From positions 1-64,000 of the forward strand of contig SCVB01000096.1 of NCBI GenBank assembly GCA_004296955.1: a stretch of DNA of 64,000 nucleotides, written 5' to 3'. Below the pieces are notes generated by a model, which saw only the letters and a program-made list of their open reading frames with translations, had not been told where the DNA came from and searched no databases. The first letter of the stretch is position 1, and the number at the start of each line of letters is the position of its first letter. The position numbers and the translations under genes were made by a program. This document shows positions 52,195 through 61,840 of this stretch, in pieces. This stretch comes from Brevundimonas sp. Lineage in GTDB: Bacteria; Pseudomonadota; Alphaproteobacteria; Caulobacterales; Caulobacteraceae.

Positions 52195-52991
52195 AAGCTC
52201 CGGGCGCGCTGGACGGCGGCCCTGATGGCGACGTCGGCGGCCTGGTCGAGGTCGCCGCTCGCGGACATGGCGTCCAGCCCGGCCCGCGTCGTGCCGCCCG
52301 GCGAGGCGACGCGGGCGATCAGGGCGTCCAGCGTCTCGCCGGCCTCGACGCCGGCCGCGGCGGAACGCAATGCGCCTCTGGTCAGGCGCGTCGCCGCATC
52401 CGCCGAAAGGCCCTCGGCCTCGCCGGCCCTCGCCAGCGCCTGAACGAAGGCGAGGATGAAGGCCGGGGCCGACCCCGCCGCCGCCGTGGCGACGTCGATG
52501 TCAGCCTCGCGATCCAGGTCCACGACCTCGGCGACCGGTGCGAACAGCGTCCGCGCCGTCTCGCGGGCCCCGGCATGGGCGGACCACAGGCCCGCGACGC
52601 CCCGGCCCTGCGCCACAGCCGTCGTCGGCATGAGCCGGGCCACGGGCCGGCCTGAGACCGCTGCGATATCGGAGGCCGACACCCCGGCCATGACCGAGAC
52701 CACCACGGCTTCGGAGTTGAGCGCCTCGGCCAACGGGGTCAGGGCCTCGCGCCATCTCGCCGGTTTGACCGCCAGCACCAGCGTCCGTGCGGCGATCAGG
52801 TCGGCGGACGGCGGATTGACCCGCGCCCCCCGGACCCGCGCCGCCTCTGCGGCCCGCTTGTCCGACGGCGTGAGGATGATGAGGTCGCACGCCGCCACGG
52901 CGCCGGTCGCCAGCCAGCCCTCGAGAATGGCCGATCCCAGTCGACCGCAGCCGACGAGGACGACGGGTGCGGCTGGAGCGGGTGCGTTCAT
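52191..52991 (-). CDS. proC: Pyrroline-5-carboxylate reductase
   Basis: A 266-residue enzyme for the last step of proline synthesis. VVLVGCGRLGSAILEGWLAT binds NAD(P)H, LVLAVKPARWREALTPLAEA and VVVSVMAGVSASDIA are in the Rossmann domain. The C-terminal dimerisation domain has LTRGALRSAAAGVEAGETLD and VASPGGTTRAGLDAMSAS, the ProC signature. It follows the YbjN gene by 4 bp and is co-transcribed with it. Confidence 0.94.
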   Translation of the reverse strand: MNAPAPAAPVVLVGCGRLGSAILEGWLATGAVAACDLIILTPSDKRAAEAARVRGARVNPPSADLIAARTLVLAVKPARWREALTPLAEALNSEAVVVSVMAGVSASDIAAVSGRPVARLMPTTAVAQGRGVAGLWSAHAGARETARTLFAPVAEVVDLDREADIDVATAAAGSAPAFILAFVQALARAGEAEGLSADAATRLTRGALRSAAAGVEAGETLDALIARVASPGGTTRAGLDAMSASGDLDQAADVAIRAAVQRARSF

Positions 52992-52995
52992 GGCC

Positions 52996-53499
52996 TCAGG
53001 CCGTGCCGACGGTCTCGAACAGGCAGGAGTCGATCGCCTCCTGCGGCTTTTTATTGCCGCGGATCATGAAGTCGAAGGCGGGGTAGTAGCGGTCCGCCGC
53101 CTCCACCGCCGCGTCGATCATCGACGCCGCCTGGGCCAGGGTCGGGCGCTCGCCCATCGGCAGGGCCAGGGAATGACGGAAGACGATCTCACCGTCCTCG
53201 GCCCAGACCTCGAAATGCCCCATCCAGGTACGCTGGTTGATCAGGCCGACCAGCTCATAGGCCGCGCCGCGGCGGGCCTTGGACGCCTGCAGGTCCAGCG
53301 CGCAGCACAGTTGCAGGCAGTCGCCCTCGGGCCGCCACGCGAACCACAACTCATAGTCCTTCCAGTCGCCGGCGAGGGCGAAGGCCAGATCGCCCTCGTC
53401 AGTCCGGTCGAACGGCAGGTTTTCGGCCACCAGGACGTGCTCCACGACATCCAGCGGATCGTAGGGAACGTCGACTTCTTCGGGCCGCACAATGTCCAT
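52996..53499 (-). CDS. YbjN domain protein
   Basis: A 167-residue cytoplasmic protein with the YbjN fold (related to type III secretion chaperones). The signatures are LAFALAGDWKDYELWFAWRP, AAYELVGLINQRTWMGHFEV and YYPAFDFMIRGNKKPQEAID. YbjN-domain proteins next to proC are frequent in alphaproteobacteria. A role as a chaperone or regulator is suggested from the fold only. It lies upstream of proC in the same transcript. Confidence 0.9.
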   Translation of the reverse strand: MDIVRPEEVDVPYDPLDVVEHVLVAENLPFDRTDEGDLAFALAGDWKDYELWFAWRPEGDCLQLCCALDLQASKARRGAAYELVGLINQRTWMGHFEVWAEDGEIVFRHSLALPMGERPTLAQAASMIDAAVEAADRYYPAFDFMIRGNKKPQEAIDSCLFETVGTA

Positions 53500-53563
53500 C
53501 AGGCACTCTCCGGGCGCGACTCACGCCCTGTCATCGGACGGTAGGCGGGTTCGCAGATTCGGC

Positions 53564-53851
53564 TCAACCGGCTGCGTCCTGAGGGGGAACGGACGCTGTG
53601 GACGTTCCCGTGGCAGGCTTCTTTGCCGTCTTCGCAGGCGACTTGAGCGCTGCAACCTCGGCGCGGAGAGCCGCGATCTCGGCCTTCAGGGCGTCGAACT
53701 CGTCGCGGCGCACCAGGTCCATGTCAGCGACGAAGCGGTCCGCCTGGGCGCGGAAGGCGGTCCTGGCCTCCTCCCCGGCCGCCTGGGCGAGACCCATGGC
53801 GCCCGTCGTCAACTTGGCGAATTCGTCGAGAAAGGGATTGCGGGTCTGCAT
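53564..53851 (-). CDS. ubiK: UbiK family accessory factor (BMFP)
   Basis: A 95-residue protein. MQTRNPFLDEFAKLTTGAMG leads an amphipathic helix, and VRRDEFDALKAEIAALRAEV forms a C-terminal trimeric coiled coil, both typical of UbiK/BMFP. UbiK assists ubiquinone biosynthesis and interacts with membranes. A Lys/Thr/Ala/Pro tail follows. The family is well supported by the two-part layout; the gene symbol is assigned by family rather than experiment. Confidence 0.85.
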   Translation of the reverse strand: MQTRNPFLDEFAKLTTGAMGLAQAAGEEARTAFRAQADRFVADMDLVRRDEFDALKAEIAALRAEVAALKSPAKTAKKPATGTSTASVPPQDAAG

Positions 53852-54038
53852 GGCGGGCTCCGGCTCGGACAGGCGAGCGTCGTTAACGAAGGGTCACCCG
53901 ATATGGTGAACGAAACCTTTCTGTCGATGCGACCTATGGCCTGATTTGGGCGCCGTGCGAGGCCTCGCGGAAATTTCAGGGACGGGCGCGGCGCCGCTTG
54001 CTAAACCCCTGTCCGAGACCCGGCCTTCTGGAGCGCCC

Positions 54039-54908
54039 GTGCCCTTTCCTGACATCGAACCCGTCTGGTTCAGCATCGGTCCGCTGGACATCCGCTGGTA
54101 CGCCCTGGCCTATGTGGCGGGCATCGTCCTAGGCTGGTGGTACGCGAGCCGCCTCACCCGCGACAACGCCGTATGGCAGCCGGCCAAGCCGCCGATGACG
54201 ACCGTCCAGCTGGACGACCTGGTGCTGTGGATCACCCTCGGCATCATCCTCGGCGGCCGTTTCGGCTACGCCCTGTTCTACAAGCCGATGCTGTACGCCA
54301 ACCTGTTCACCGGGGCGGACTGGGGCGAGCGGCTGGCCCTGTTCCGCCTGTGGGACGGCGGCATGTCGTTCCATGGCGGCCTGATCGGGGTCAGTCTGGC
54401 GATCGTCCTCTTCGCCCGCAGAAACCGCATCCGCCTGCTCAGCGTCGGCGACCTCATCGCCCCGGTCGTGCCGATCGGCCTCTTCTTCGGCCGGATCGCC
54501 AACTTCATCAACGGCGAGCTCTGGGGACGCCCCACCGACGCCCCCTGGGGCATGGTCTTCTGCAACCGCACGATCGAGACCACCTACGGCTTTTGCCCCG
54601 CAGGCGACGTCGCCCGCCATCCCAGCCAGCTGTACGAGGCCGGCCTTGAAGGGATCGCCCTGGCCGCCATCCTCTGGCTGGCGGTCTACAAATGGCGCCT
54701 GCTGACCAAGCCGGGCTATGTCACCGGCATCTTCCTGTTCGGCTACGGCCTGGTGCGGGCGTCGCTGGAGAATGTTCGACAGCCCGACTTCGGCCTCGAG
54801 AACCTGCCTCTGGGCCTGACCATGGGCATGATGCTGTCGATCCCGATGATGCTGGTCGGAGCCTGGCTGGTCTGGCGCGCCTGGAGCCGGCCGCCGGTCG
54901 CCGCCTGA
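54039..54908 (+). CDS. lgt: Prolipoprotein diacylglyceryl transferase
   Basis: A 289-residue inner-membrane enzyme that adds diacylglycerol to the lipobox Cys of prolipoproteins. The motifs are LWDGGMSFHGGLIGVSLAIV, GLFFGRIANFINGELWGRPT with the essential Arg and Asn, and ARHPSQLYEAGLEGIALA. A GTG at 54039 is taken as start because GGAG lies 5 bp upstream and it gives VPFPDIEPVWFSIGPLDIRW, the normal N-terminus. It heads the lgt-MidA-pgeF operon and would process the lipoproteins predicted in this window. Confidence 0.95.
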   Translation: MPFPDIEPVWFSIGPLDIRWYALAYVAGIVLGWWYASRLTRDNAVWQPAKPPMTTVQLDDLVLWITLGIILGGRFGYALFYKPMLYANLFTGADWGERLALFRLWDGGMSFHGGLIGVSLAIVLFARRNRIRLLSVGDLIAPVVPIGLFFGRIANFINGELWGRPTDAPWGMVFCNRTIETTYGFCPAGDVARHPSQLYEAGLEGIALAAILWLAVYKWRLLTKPGYVTGIFLFGYGLVRASLENVRQPDFGLENLPLGLTMGMMLSIPMMLVGAWLVWRAWSRPPVAA

Positions 54909-54913
54909 CGTCG

Positions 54914-55987
54914 ATGGCGCTGAAAGACCGTCTGGCGCGCGAGATCGCCCTGACCGGGCCGATGACGGTGGCGGACTATGTCACCCGCTGTCTGCACGAT
55001 CCGGAGGACGGCTATTACGCCACCCGTCCGGCCATCGGCGCAGCCGGCGACTTCATCACCGCGCCGATGATCAGCCAGATGTTCGGCGAACTGATCGGCC
55101 TGTGGGCGATCGAGTTGTGGCGGCGTCTGGGCGCGCCCGAACGGGTTCGGTTGGTCGAAGTCGGGCCCGGCGACGGAACCCTGATGGCCGACGCCCTGCG
55201 GGCCGCCCGGCTGGACCCTGAGTTCCTGCGCGCCGTCGACCTGATCCTGATCGAGCCCAGCCCGCCCCTTCGCGAGGCCCAGGCGCGGATGCTGGCCGAC
55301 AGCGACATCCACCCGCGCTGGGTCGCGTCGCTGGACCGGGTCGAGACCGACGCGCCGGTTATCCTGATCGCCAATGAGGTGCTGGACTGCCTCCCCGCCC
55401 GCCAGTTCGTGAAGACGGAGGACGGCTGGGCCGAACGCCGCGTGGGCGTCACCGATGACGGCGCGCTGACCTTCGGCCTGGTCCGGATCACCGGCGGCTT
55501 CAACCGGCCGGACTTCGCCGTCGAGCCTGGCCAGACGGTCGAGATCTCCGATCAGCAGGCCGCCTTCGGTCGCGACGTCGGCGCCCTGGTCCGCGAGGCC
55601 GGGGGCGCCGCACTGCTGATCGACTATGGCCGGTCCCGGCGCGAGGCGGGCGACACCCTCCAGGGTCTGCGGCGCCACCGGAAGGTCGATCCGCTCGAGG
55701 CGCCGGGCGAGACGGACCTGACGCAATGGGCTGACTTTCCCACCGTGCTCGAGGCCGCCGTTCACGCCGGGGCCGACGTCACAGGAACCCTGGGCCAGGG
55801 CGAATTCCTCGGCCTCCTCGGCATCGAGGCGCGCGCCGACCGGTTGAAGGCGGGACGCCCCGACGCCGCTCCGGTCATCGATCGCCAGCTGGCCCGGCTG
55901 ACCGCCGACGACCAGATGGGAACCCTGTTCAAGGCCTGCGCGATCTTCTCTCCGCGGACCCTGATCGTCCCGGGATTCGAGGACTAG
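54914..55987 (+). CDS. SAM-dependent methyltransferase, MidA/NDUFAF7 family
   Basis: A 357-residue protein of the COG1565 family. GAAGDFITAPMISQMFGELI, LVEVGPGDGTLMADALRA (SAM site) and IDYGRSRREAGDTLQGLRRH are its signatures. Mitochondrial NDUFAF7 methylates an Arg of complex I subunit NDUFS2; a matching role on NuoD-type subunits in this bacterium is inference. The gene lies 5 bp after lgt, and the next gene starts 2 bp after its stop. Confidence 0.92.
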   Translation: MALKDRLAREIALTGPMTVADYVTRCLHDPEDGYYATRPAIGAAGDFITAPMISQMFGELIGLWAIELWRRLGAPERVRLVEVGPGDGTLMADALRAARLDPEFLRAVDLILIEPSPPLREAQARMLADSDIHPRWVASLDRVETDAPVILIANEVLDCLPARQFVKTEDGWAERRVGVTDDGALTFGLVRITGGFNRPDFAVEPGQTVEISDQQAAFGRDVGALVREAGGAALLIDYGRSRREAGDTLQGLRRHRKVDPLEAPGETDLTQWADFPTVLEAAVHAGADVTGTLGQGEFLGLLGIEARADRLKAGRPDAAPVIDRQLARLTADDQMGTLFKACAIFSPRTLIVPGFED

Positions 55988-55989
55988 CC

Positions 55990-56760
55990 ATGGCGCTCGC
56001 CCCCATCACCCACCCGCTGCTCGACCGGGCTGGCGTCCGCCACGGCTTCTTCACCCGCGCAGGCGGCGTCTCGACGGGCCTCTATGAAGGGCTGAACACC
56101 GGCGTCGGCTCCAGCGACGCCCGCGCCGACGTGGCAGAGAACCGTCGCCGCGTGGCTGAACATCTGGGCGGCGTCGCCGACGACCTGGCCGCCTGCTTCC
56201 AGATCCATTCCGCCGTCTGTCGCGTCGCCGAGTCCGGCTGGAAGGGCGCCCGGCCCGAGGGCGACGCAGTGGTCACGGCCACGCCAGCCGTCATCTGCGC
56301 CGTCCTGACCGCCGACTGCGCCCCCGTGCTGCTGGCCGATCCCGAGGCCGGCGTCGTCGGCGCGACCCATGCGGGCTGGAAGGGGGCGCTGGACGGCGTC
56401 GTCCACTCCACCGTCGCGGCCATGCAGGCCCTCGGCGCCGAACCCCGCCGCATGGTCGCCGTCGTCGGCCCCTGTATCGCGCAAGCCTCGTATGAGGTCG
56501 GCGCCGACTTCCAGGAGCGCTTCGACCGCCACGATCCGGGCAGCGCCCGCTTCTTCGCGCCCGGCGAGACCGCCGACAAACGGCTGTTCGATCTCCCGGC
56601 CTTCGTCCTGTGGCGGCTGGAGCAGGCCGGCGTCGCCGACGCCGCCTGGACCGGCGACGATACGCGCACGGACGCGGCGCGGTTCTATTCGAACCGGCGG
56701 GCGTATCTGAACGGGGAAGCCGACTTCGGCCGGCTGATGAGCGCGATCAGCCTCGGCTGA
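55990..56760 (+). CDS. pgeF: Peptidoglycan editing factor PgeF
   Basis: A 256-residue protein of the YfiH/DUF152 (multicopper polyphenol oxidoreductase-like) family. HGFFTRAGGVSTGLYEGLN, FQIHSAVCRVAE, AVLTADCAPVLLADPEAGVV, GATHAGWKGALDGVVHSTV and VVGPCIAQASYEVGADF carry the His/Cys metal site. In E. coli it removes L-serine-containing faults from peptidoglycan precursors; related proteins also act on purine nucleosides. It is the third gene of the lgt operon. Confidence 0.93.
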   Translation: MALAPITHPLLDRAGVRHGFFTRAGGVSTGLYEGLNTGVGSSDARADVAENRRRVAEHLGGVADDLAACFQIHSAVCRVAESGWKGARPEGDAVVTATPAVICAVLTADCAPVLLADPEAGVVGATHAGWKGALDGVVHSTVAAMQALGAEPRRMVAVVGPCIAQASYEVGADFQERFDRHDPGSARFFAPGETADKRLFDLPAFVLWRLEQAGVADAAWTGDDTRTDAARFYSNRRAYLNGEADFGRLMSAISLG

Positions 56761-56769
56761 CAGGTGGCG

Positions 56770-57723
56770 TCAGCCAGCCATCGCCATCTCTGGGACGCGG
56801 GTCACCTCGCGCCAGGCCTGCGGATTGGCCAGCAGTTCGCGGACCAGAAGGTTGTTGATGGCGTGACCCGCCTTGACGCCCTCGTAGCGGCCCAGCAGGG
56901 GCGCGCCCAGCACATACAGGTCGCCGATCGCGTCCAGCGCCTTGTGCTTGACGAACTCGCGCTCCATTCGCAGCCCGCCGGGGTTGAGGATCTGGTCGCC
57001 GTCGATGACCACGGCGTTCTCGAGGCTGCCGCCGCGGGCGAGCCCGGCCCTGCGCAGCGCCTCGACCTCATGGGCGAAACCGAAAGTGCGGGCGGCCATG
57101 ATCTCGTTGCGGAAGGTCTCCTCGTCGACGACGAAGTCCACCACCTGGTTGCCGATCACCGGCGTGTCGAAGTCGATTTCGAACCGCATCTCGTAACGGT
57201 CGCAGGGCAGCAGCGCGGCGCTCTTGTCGCCGTCCTGGACCCGGATCGGCTCGAGGATCTCGATATAGCGGACCGGCGCCTCCTGACGGCGGAAGCCGGC
57301 GCGGTCCAGCAGCTGAACGAATTGCAGCGCCGAGCCGTCGAGGATCGGCAGTTCGGGGCCGTCGACCTCGACCACGGCGTTCGACACGCCCAGGGCCGCG
57401 AAGGCCGCCATCAGGTGTTCGATGGTCGACAGGCGCACGCCCGCGGCGTTCTCGATCATGGTGTTCAGGCGGGCGTCGACGACGGCCTCGCCCGAGACCG
57501 GAATGCGATTGTCGCGGTCCTTGATGTCGGTGCGCACGAAGACGATGCCCGTGCCGGCCGGCGCCGGACGCACGGCCAGACGCACCCGGTCGCCCGTGTG
57601 CACGCCCACGCCCGCGATGATGGCGGGCGCCACGGTCGTCTTCTGGCGATGGTCGATTCTGACCGACAAACTCAAACTCGCTGCATTCCTGCGTTCCGCC
57701 TTTGTGTGCGGACTTCGCCCCAC
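56770..57723 (-). CDS. lpxC: UDP-3-O-acyl-N-acetylglucosamine deacetylase
   Basis: A zinc enzyme of the first committed step of lipid A synthesis, 317 residues if read from a GTG at 57723. Zinc ligands lie in RLSTIEHLMAAFAALGVSN and REFVKHKALDAIGDLYVLG, and the catalytic His in VKAGHAINNLLVREL. The N-terminus is uncertain: the first 16 residues look non-conserved and a TTG at 57675 would begin SLSVRIDHRQKTTVAPAIIA, closer to the family start. It lies downstream of ftsZ on the same strand. Confidence 0.94.
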   Translation of the reverse strand: MGRSPHTKAERRNAASLSLSVRIDHRQKTTVAPAIIAGVGVHTGDRVRLAVRPAPAGTGIVFVRTDIKDRDNRIPVSGEAVVDARLNTMIENAAGVRLSTIEHLMAAFAALGVSNAVVEVDGPELPILDGSALQFVQLLDRAGFRRQEAPVRYIEILEPIRVQDGDKSAALLPCDRYEMRFEIDFDTPVIGNQVVDFVVDEETFRNEIMAARTFGFAHEVEALRRAGLARGGSLENAVVIDGDQILNPGGLRMEREFVKHKALDAIGDLYVLGAPLLGRYEGVKAGHAINNLLVRELLANPQAWREVTRVPEMAMAG

Positions 57724-57810
57724 GAACCGTCTAGCCGCCCGTCCGCAAGCGCGAAATGAAAGTCGGGTTTCGGATTGTTTCGGTTTCGGTAACCGTGCCC
57801 CCGACGCGGA

Positions 57811-57840
57811 ACCGCCCCGGAGCGCGGGCTCCGGGGCGGT
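57811..57840. terminator. Perfect GC-rich hairpin between ftsZ and lpxC
   Basis: ACCGCCCCGGAGC (57811-57823) and GCTCCGGGGCGGT (57828-57840) are exact reverse complements with a GCGG loop. It starts 20 bp after the ftsZ stop. No T-run follows on the minus strand, so it may attenuate or process the transcript rather than fully stop it. Confidence 0.6.
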
Positions 57841-57860
57841 CCGTCAGATTTCAGGCGGGA

Positions 57861-59453
57861 TCAGTTGGCGAGGCGTCTCAGGAAGGACGGGATTTCGAGG
57901 TCATCCTCGGCCTCGCCCAGCTGAGGCTCGGGCGCCGCCTGGGTCTGGCTGGTCGAGCGCATTTCCGTAGCGCGCGACTGGGGCGGATAGGTCGGCTGGG
58001 CGGCCGGACGTTTGCCGCGGCCGAACAGGCTCCAGCCCGACTTGCGGTGATCCCGGTCGTCATAGTCGTCGTGGGCCGGCTCTTCACGCCGGGGCTCGGG
58101 CTCCTGGGCGGCGGCGGCCCGATCCATATACAGGTCGCCCTGGGCGACCGGCGCGGCGGATTCGGCGGCCGTCCGGCTGCGCGGCGCGGATTCATACTCC
58201 TCGACCCAGGGATCGACGATCGGCTCGAGGGTGCGTTCCTCGGCGACGTGGATCACCGGCTCGGGGCGCGGCTCGAAACGAGGCTCGGGAGCGCGGGCGG
58301 CAGCTCCGTAGGTCGGCTGGCTCGACTGAAAGGTCGGGACGACCGGCGCGGACTCGACCTGACGCACGGTTTCGGCGCGGACGGGCTCATGGCGCACCGG
58401 CTCGGCCCGGGAAGCGGCGTGGGCCGGAGTCGGACGGCGGGCGTCAAAGGTCGAGGTCGCCGAGCTCGGCGTGGTCTTGGCGGCGGCCAGATCTTCCATG
58501 CCGGTGGCCACGACCGAGACTCGGATCTTGCCGTCCAGGGCCGGGTCGAAGGCGGCGCCGAAGATGATGTTGGCGTCAGCGTCCACCTCGCCGGCGATGG
58601 CGTTGGCTGCCTCGTCGACTTCCAGCAGGGTCATGTCCATGCCGCCGGTGATGTTCACCAGCACGGCCTTGGCGCCCTTCAGCGAGGTCTCGTCCAGCAG
58701 CGGGTTGGCGATGGCGTTCTGGGCCGCCTGCAGGGCGCGGTCCTCGCCCGAGGCCTCGCCCGTGCCCATCATCGCCTTGCCCATCTCGGACATGACGGCG
58801 CGGACGTCGGCGAAGTCGAGGTTGATCAGGCCCGGCAGGATCATCAGGTCGGTGATCGAGCGCACGCCCGAGTGCAGCACCTGGTCGGCCATGCCGAAGG
58901 CGTCGGCGAAGGTGGTGCGCTCATTGGCGACGCGGAACAGGTTCTGGTTCGGAATGACGATCAGGGTGTCGACGTAGCGTTGCAGCTCGGCGATGCCCGC
59001 GTCGGCCAGACGCATGCGGTGGCGGCCTTCGAAGGTGAAGGGCTTGGTCACCACGCCGACGGTCAGGATGCCGCGGTCACGGGCGCATTTGGCGATGACG
59101 GGCGCGGCGCCGGTGCCGGTGCCGCCGCCCATGCCGGCGGTGATGAAGACCATGTGGGCGCCGTCCAGGTGCCCGTAGATTTCCTCGGCCGATTCCTCGG
59201 CGGCGTTCATGCCGACCTCGGGGTGGGCGCCGGCGCCCAGGCCCTGGGTGATGGTCTCGCCCAGCTGGACGCGGCGGTCGGTCTTGGCGAAGGACAGGTG
59301 CTGGGCGTCGGTATTGGCGACGACGAACTCGACGCCTTCAAGGCCGGCGTCGATCATGTTGTTGACGGCGTTGCCGCCCGCGCCGCCGACGCCGAAGACG
59401 ACGATCCGGGGCTTCAATTCCGTGGCCTGCGGCCGCACCAGCGAGAGAGACAT
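57861..59453 (-). CDS. ftsZ: Cell division protein FtsZ
   Basis: A 530-residue tubulin homologue that forms the division ring. The GTP-binding loop [19 protein letters not shown] is at about residues 104-122, [20 protein letters not shown] near 28-47, and [20 protein letters not shown] holds the catalytic T7 loop. A long (about 200 residues) charged, Pro/Arg/Ala-rich linker, typical of the Caulobacteraceae, leads to the C-terminal peptide [14 protein letters not shown] that binds FtsA and other partners. Unlike the usual order, no ftsA or ftsQ lies upstream within the window; instead a plus-strand peptidase gene diverges from it. Confidence 0.97.
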   Translation of the reverse strand: MSLSLVRPQATELKPRIVVFGVGGAGGNAVNNMIDAGLEGVEFVVANTDAQHLSFAKTDRRVQLGETITQGLGAGAHPEVGMNAAEESAEEIYGHLDGAHMVFITAGMGGGTGTGAAPVIAKCARDRGILTVGVVTKPFTFEGRHRMRLADAGIAELQRYVDTLIVIPNQNLFRVANERTTFADAFGMADQVLHSGVRSITDLMILPGLINLDFADVRAVMSEMGKAMMGTGEASGEDRALQAAQNAIANPLLDETSLKGAKAVLVNITGGMDMTLLEVDEAANAIAGEVDADANIIFGAAFDPALDGKIRVSVVATGMEDLAAAKTTPSSATSTFDARRPTPAHAASRAEPVRHEPVRAETVRQVESAPVVPTFQSSQPTYGAAARAPEPRFEPRPEPVIHVAEERTLEPIVDPWVEEYESAPRSRTAAESAAPVAQGDLYMDRAAAAQEPEPRREEPAHDDYDDRDHRKSGWSLFGRGKRPAAQPTYPPQSRATEMRSTSQTQAAPEPQLGEAEDDLEIPSFLRRLAN

Positions 59454-59550
59454 TCTATTCCGACCTTTTCGACCCTGCCCTTGCCGCCCGATGCGAAAAC
59501 CCCGCCGATTCGCATTGGTTATGAGCGCGTTAAGGATTGCCTGTTTGGCG

Positions 59551-59566
59551 TTAACACGAGGTTACC
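59551..59566. promoter_or_regulatory. CtrA-like box upstream of ftsZ
   Basis: TTAACACGAGGTTACC matches the CtrA consensus TTAA-N7-TTAAC with one mismatch (TTAC for TTAA). It lies about 100 bp upstream of the ftsZ start. CtrA is known to repress ftsZ in Caulobacter crescentus, so both site and position make sense. Binding itself is not shown. Confidence 0.5.
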
Positions 59567-59720
59567 GGATAGCTTGAGTCGGTCGCGCTGACAGTGATTC
59601 TATCAAGCGTTACCGCGAATTACGTCCAACCCGACCAGCAGAACGGCATTGCGGGGGACGGTCCGATTTGGTTGAGTGCTTCCAATGAGGCGTCCGACCG
59701 GGCGATTGAGGGGCTTAAAC

Positions 59721-61769
59721 ATGATCAGGACTTCCATGCTGGCGCTGGCAGCGGCGCTGGCCCTCGGCGGGTTCGCCGAGGCCCAGGACGCGGCGCCCGC
59801 GACCCTGGCTGACATCAACGTGACGCGCGCGACGGCGCCGACCATCGAACAGATGGCAGCCTATCCGTCGATTTCCGGGTTCAATGTCTCGCCCGACGGC
59901 AAGCATATCGCCGCCCTCGGCGCCCGGGGCGACGAACAGGTGATCATGGTCTGGGACATGGAGCGGCCGAACGAACAGCCGACCGTGATCGGCGCCTCAC
60001 AGATGCGCATCAGGGGCGTGACCTTCGTCAAGGACAATGTGCTCGGCGTCAGCCTCTGGCAGCGCTACGACAGCGCGGGCGGCGGCACCACCAAGATCTT
60101 CCTGTCCAAATTCATGCTGACGGATCTCGACGGGCGCGACTGGCGCGACCCGATGTCGGTGATGCGGACCCGCTCGGAGAGCGACGAGGAGTACGCGCGT
60201 CTGGCGAGCCCGCAACTGCTGGACCGTCTGCCGAACGATCCTGAAAACATCCTGCTCTCGATCGGCGCCGAGGTTTACCGCCTGAACGTCCGGACCAACC
60301 GCTCCGAACGGATCCAGAGGGCCGGCGAGCGCACCATCGGCTATGATACGGACCTGACCGGCGCCCTGCGCACCCGCGCCGTCGCCGATCGAGACGCCGA
60401 CGGCCTCTACATCTCGACCCAGTTCCGGACGGAGACGGGGGGATGGGAGGAGCACATCCGGAACCACGTCAAGGACCGGGAAGTGTTCGCCGTCGCCGGC
60501 TTCACCGACGATCCCAACATCGCCTACGTCATCTCCAATCGCGGTCGCGACAAGGCGGCGATCTTTGAATACGACGTGGCGCGCCGCCAGCTGGGCGAAA
60601 TCGCTTTCGAACACCCGCTGTTCGAGGCGACCGGCGTCGCGGTCGAGCGTCGGCAGGGCCCCCGCTTCGGCCAGGTGCTGGGCTTCAGCTACGCCGGTCC
60701 GCGGGACAGCGAGTATGTCGTGGATCCCGACTATGCGGCTCTTTACGACGGGCTTGAGCAGGCGCTCGGCATCGAGGAGACGCCGCTGAGGGTGGTCGAT
60801 CCGGCGACTGGCCAGGCCCGCTCGATCCGCTATGCGCAGGACCGGTATTTCGAGGTCGTGTCCATGTCCGACGACATGAATGTCGCGGTGATCTGGGCCG
60901 GCGGAGTCAACGATCCGGGCGAGTACTTCATTCTTCGCAACAAGACGGAGCTGACCAGCCTTTCGCGCCCCTACCCCGGCGTGGACCCGGCCTCGCTCGG
61001 TACGACCCAGATGGTCTCCTACAAGGCCCGGGACGGCCTCGACATCCCGGCCTTCCTGAGCCGGCCCCCGGCCTCATTCGGCCCCGGCCCGTGGCCGACG
61101 GTGATCATGCCGCACGGCGGACCCTGGTCCCGGGATCAACTGGACTGGGACGGCTCGTGGTGGCGCCAGCTCCTGACCTCACGGGGCTATGCGGTCCTGC
61201 AGCCGCAGTTCCGGGGCTCCGACGGCTGGGGCCGCCGGCTGTGGACGGCCGGCGACAATGAGTGGGGCCAGAAGATGCAGGACGATCTCGATGATGGAGC
61301 CCGCTGGCTCATCAGCGAGGGCGTCGCCCAGGAAGGCCGCCTGGCCATGTACGGCTTCTCCTATGGCGGCTACGCGGCCATGGCGGCGGCGGTTCGGCCC
61401 AACGGCATTTACAAGTGCGCCGTGGCGGGAGCCGGGGTGTCGGATCTCACTCGGATCCGCTCCAGCCTGTTCCAGAACCCGTATACGCGGGAGGCCCAGC
61501 GCGACACTGTGAGCGGTCTGAGCCCGGTCAACGAGGCTGCGCGGATCAGCATTCCGATCATGGTCTTCCATGGGGATCGCGACACCACGGTCCAGCTGGA
61601 GCAGTCCGCAGCCTATGTCGCCAATGCGCGCAGCAGCGGCATGGACGTCCAGTACCATGTGCTCGAGGACTACGCCCACGGACCCGCGTGGTCGCGCGAG
61701 ACCGCCGCCCAGCAACTGCGGCTGATCGACGACTACTTCCGCACCGGCTGCGGAGGCAGCGGCCTCTAG
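59721..61769 (+). CDS. S9 family (prolyl oligopeptidase-type) exported peptidase
   Basis: A 682-residue protein with a signal peptide (MIRTSMLALAAALALGGFAE then AQD). A seven-bladed propeller region covers about residues 40-400, with SISGFNVSPDGKHIAALGAR as one blade. The C-terminal alpha/beta hydrolase domain has PHGGPWSRDQLDWDG, the nucleophile motif YGFSYGGYAAMAAAV, Asp in FHGDRDTTVQLEQS and His in LEDYAHGPAWSRE. It acts in the periplasm on peptides. It is convergent with a TonB-dependent receptor, and the two could cooperate in uptake of peptides, although nothing shows this. The start at 59721 begins the signal peptide. Confidence 0.92.
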   Translation: MIRTSMLALAAALALGGFAEAQDAAPATLADINVTRATAPTIEQMAAYPSISGFNVSPDGKHIAALGARGDEQVIMVWDMERPNEQPTVIGASQMRIRGVTFVKDNVLGVSLWQRYDSAGGGTTKIFLSKFMLTDLDGRDWRDPMSVMRTRSESDEEYARLASPQLLDRLPNDPENILLSIGAEVYRLNVRTNRSERIQRAGERTIGYDTDLTGALRTRAVADRDADGLYISTQFRTETGGWEEHIRNHVKDREVFAVAGFTDDPNIAYVISNRGRDKAAIFEYDVARRQLGEIAFEHPLFEATGVAVERRQGPRFGQVLGFSYAGPRDSEYVVDPDYAALYDGLEQALGIEETPLRVVDPATGQARSIRYAQDRYFEVVSMSDDMNVAVIWAGGVNDPGEYFILRNKTELTSLSRPYPGVDPASLGTTQMVSYKARDGLDIPAFLSRPPASFGPGPWPTVIMPHGGPWSRDQLDWDGSWWRQLLTSRGYAVLQPQFRGSDGWGRRLWTAGDNEWGQKMQDDLDDGARWLISEGVAQEGRLAMYGFSYGGYAAMAAAVRPNGIYKCAVAGAGVSDLTRIRSSLFQNPYTREAQRDTVSGLSPVNEAARISIPIMVFHGDRDTTVQLEQSAAYVANARSSGMDVQYHVLEDYAHGPAWSRETAAQQLRLIDDYFRTGCGGSGL

Positions 61770-61805
61770 TCCGGCCGGCCCTGACGGGCCCATCCAGCAG
61801 GCGAG

Positions 61806-61840
61806 GGGGCGGCGGACTTCGGTCCGCCGCCCCTTTTCTT
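61806..61840 (+). terminator. Terminator of the S9 peptidase gene (TTCG loop)
   Basis: GGGGCGGCGGAC and GTCCGCCGCCCC form a 12-bp stem with a TTCG loop, followed by TTTTCTT. A nearly identical terminator in opposite orientation serves the receptor gene at 62311-62346. Confidence 0.9.
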
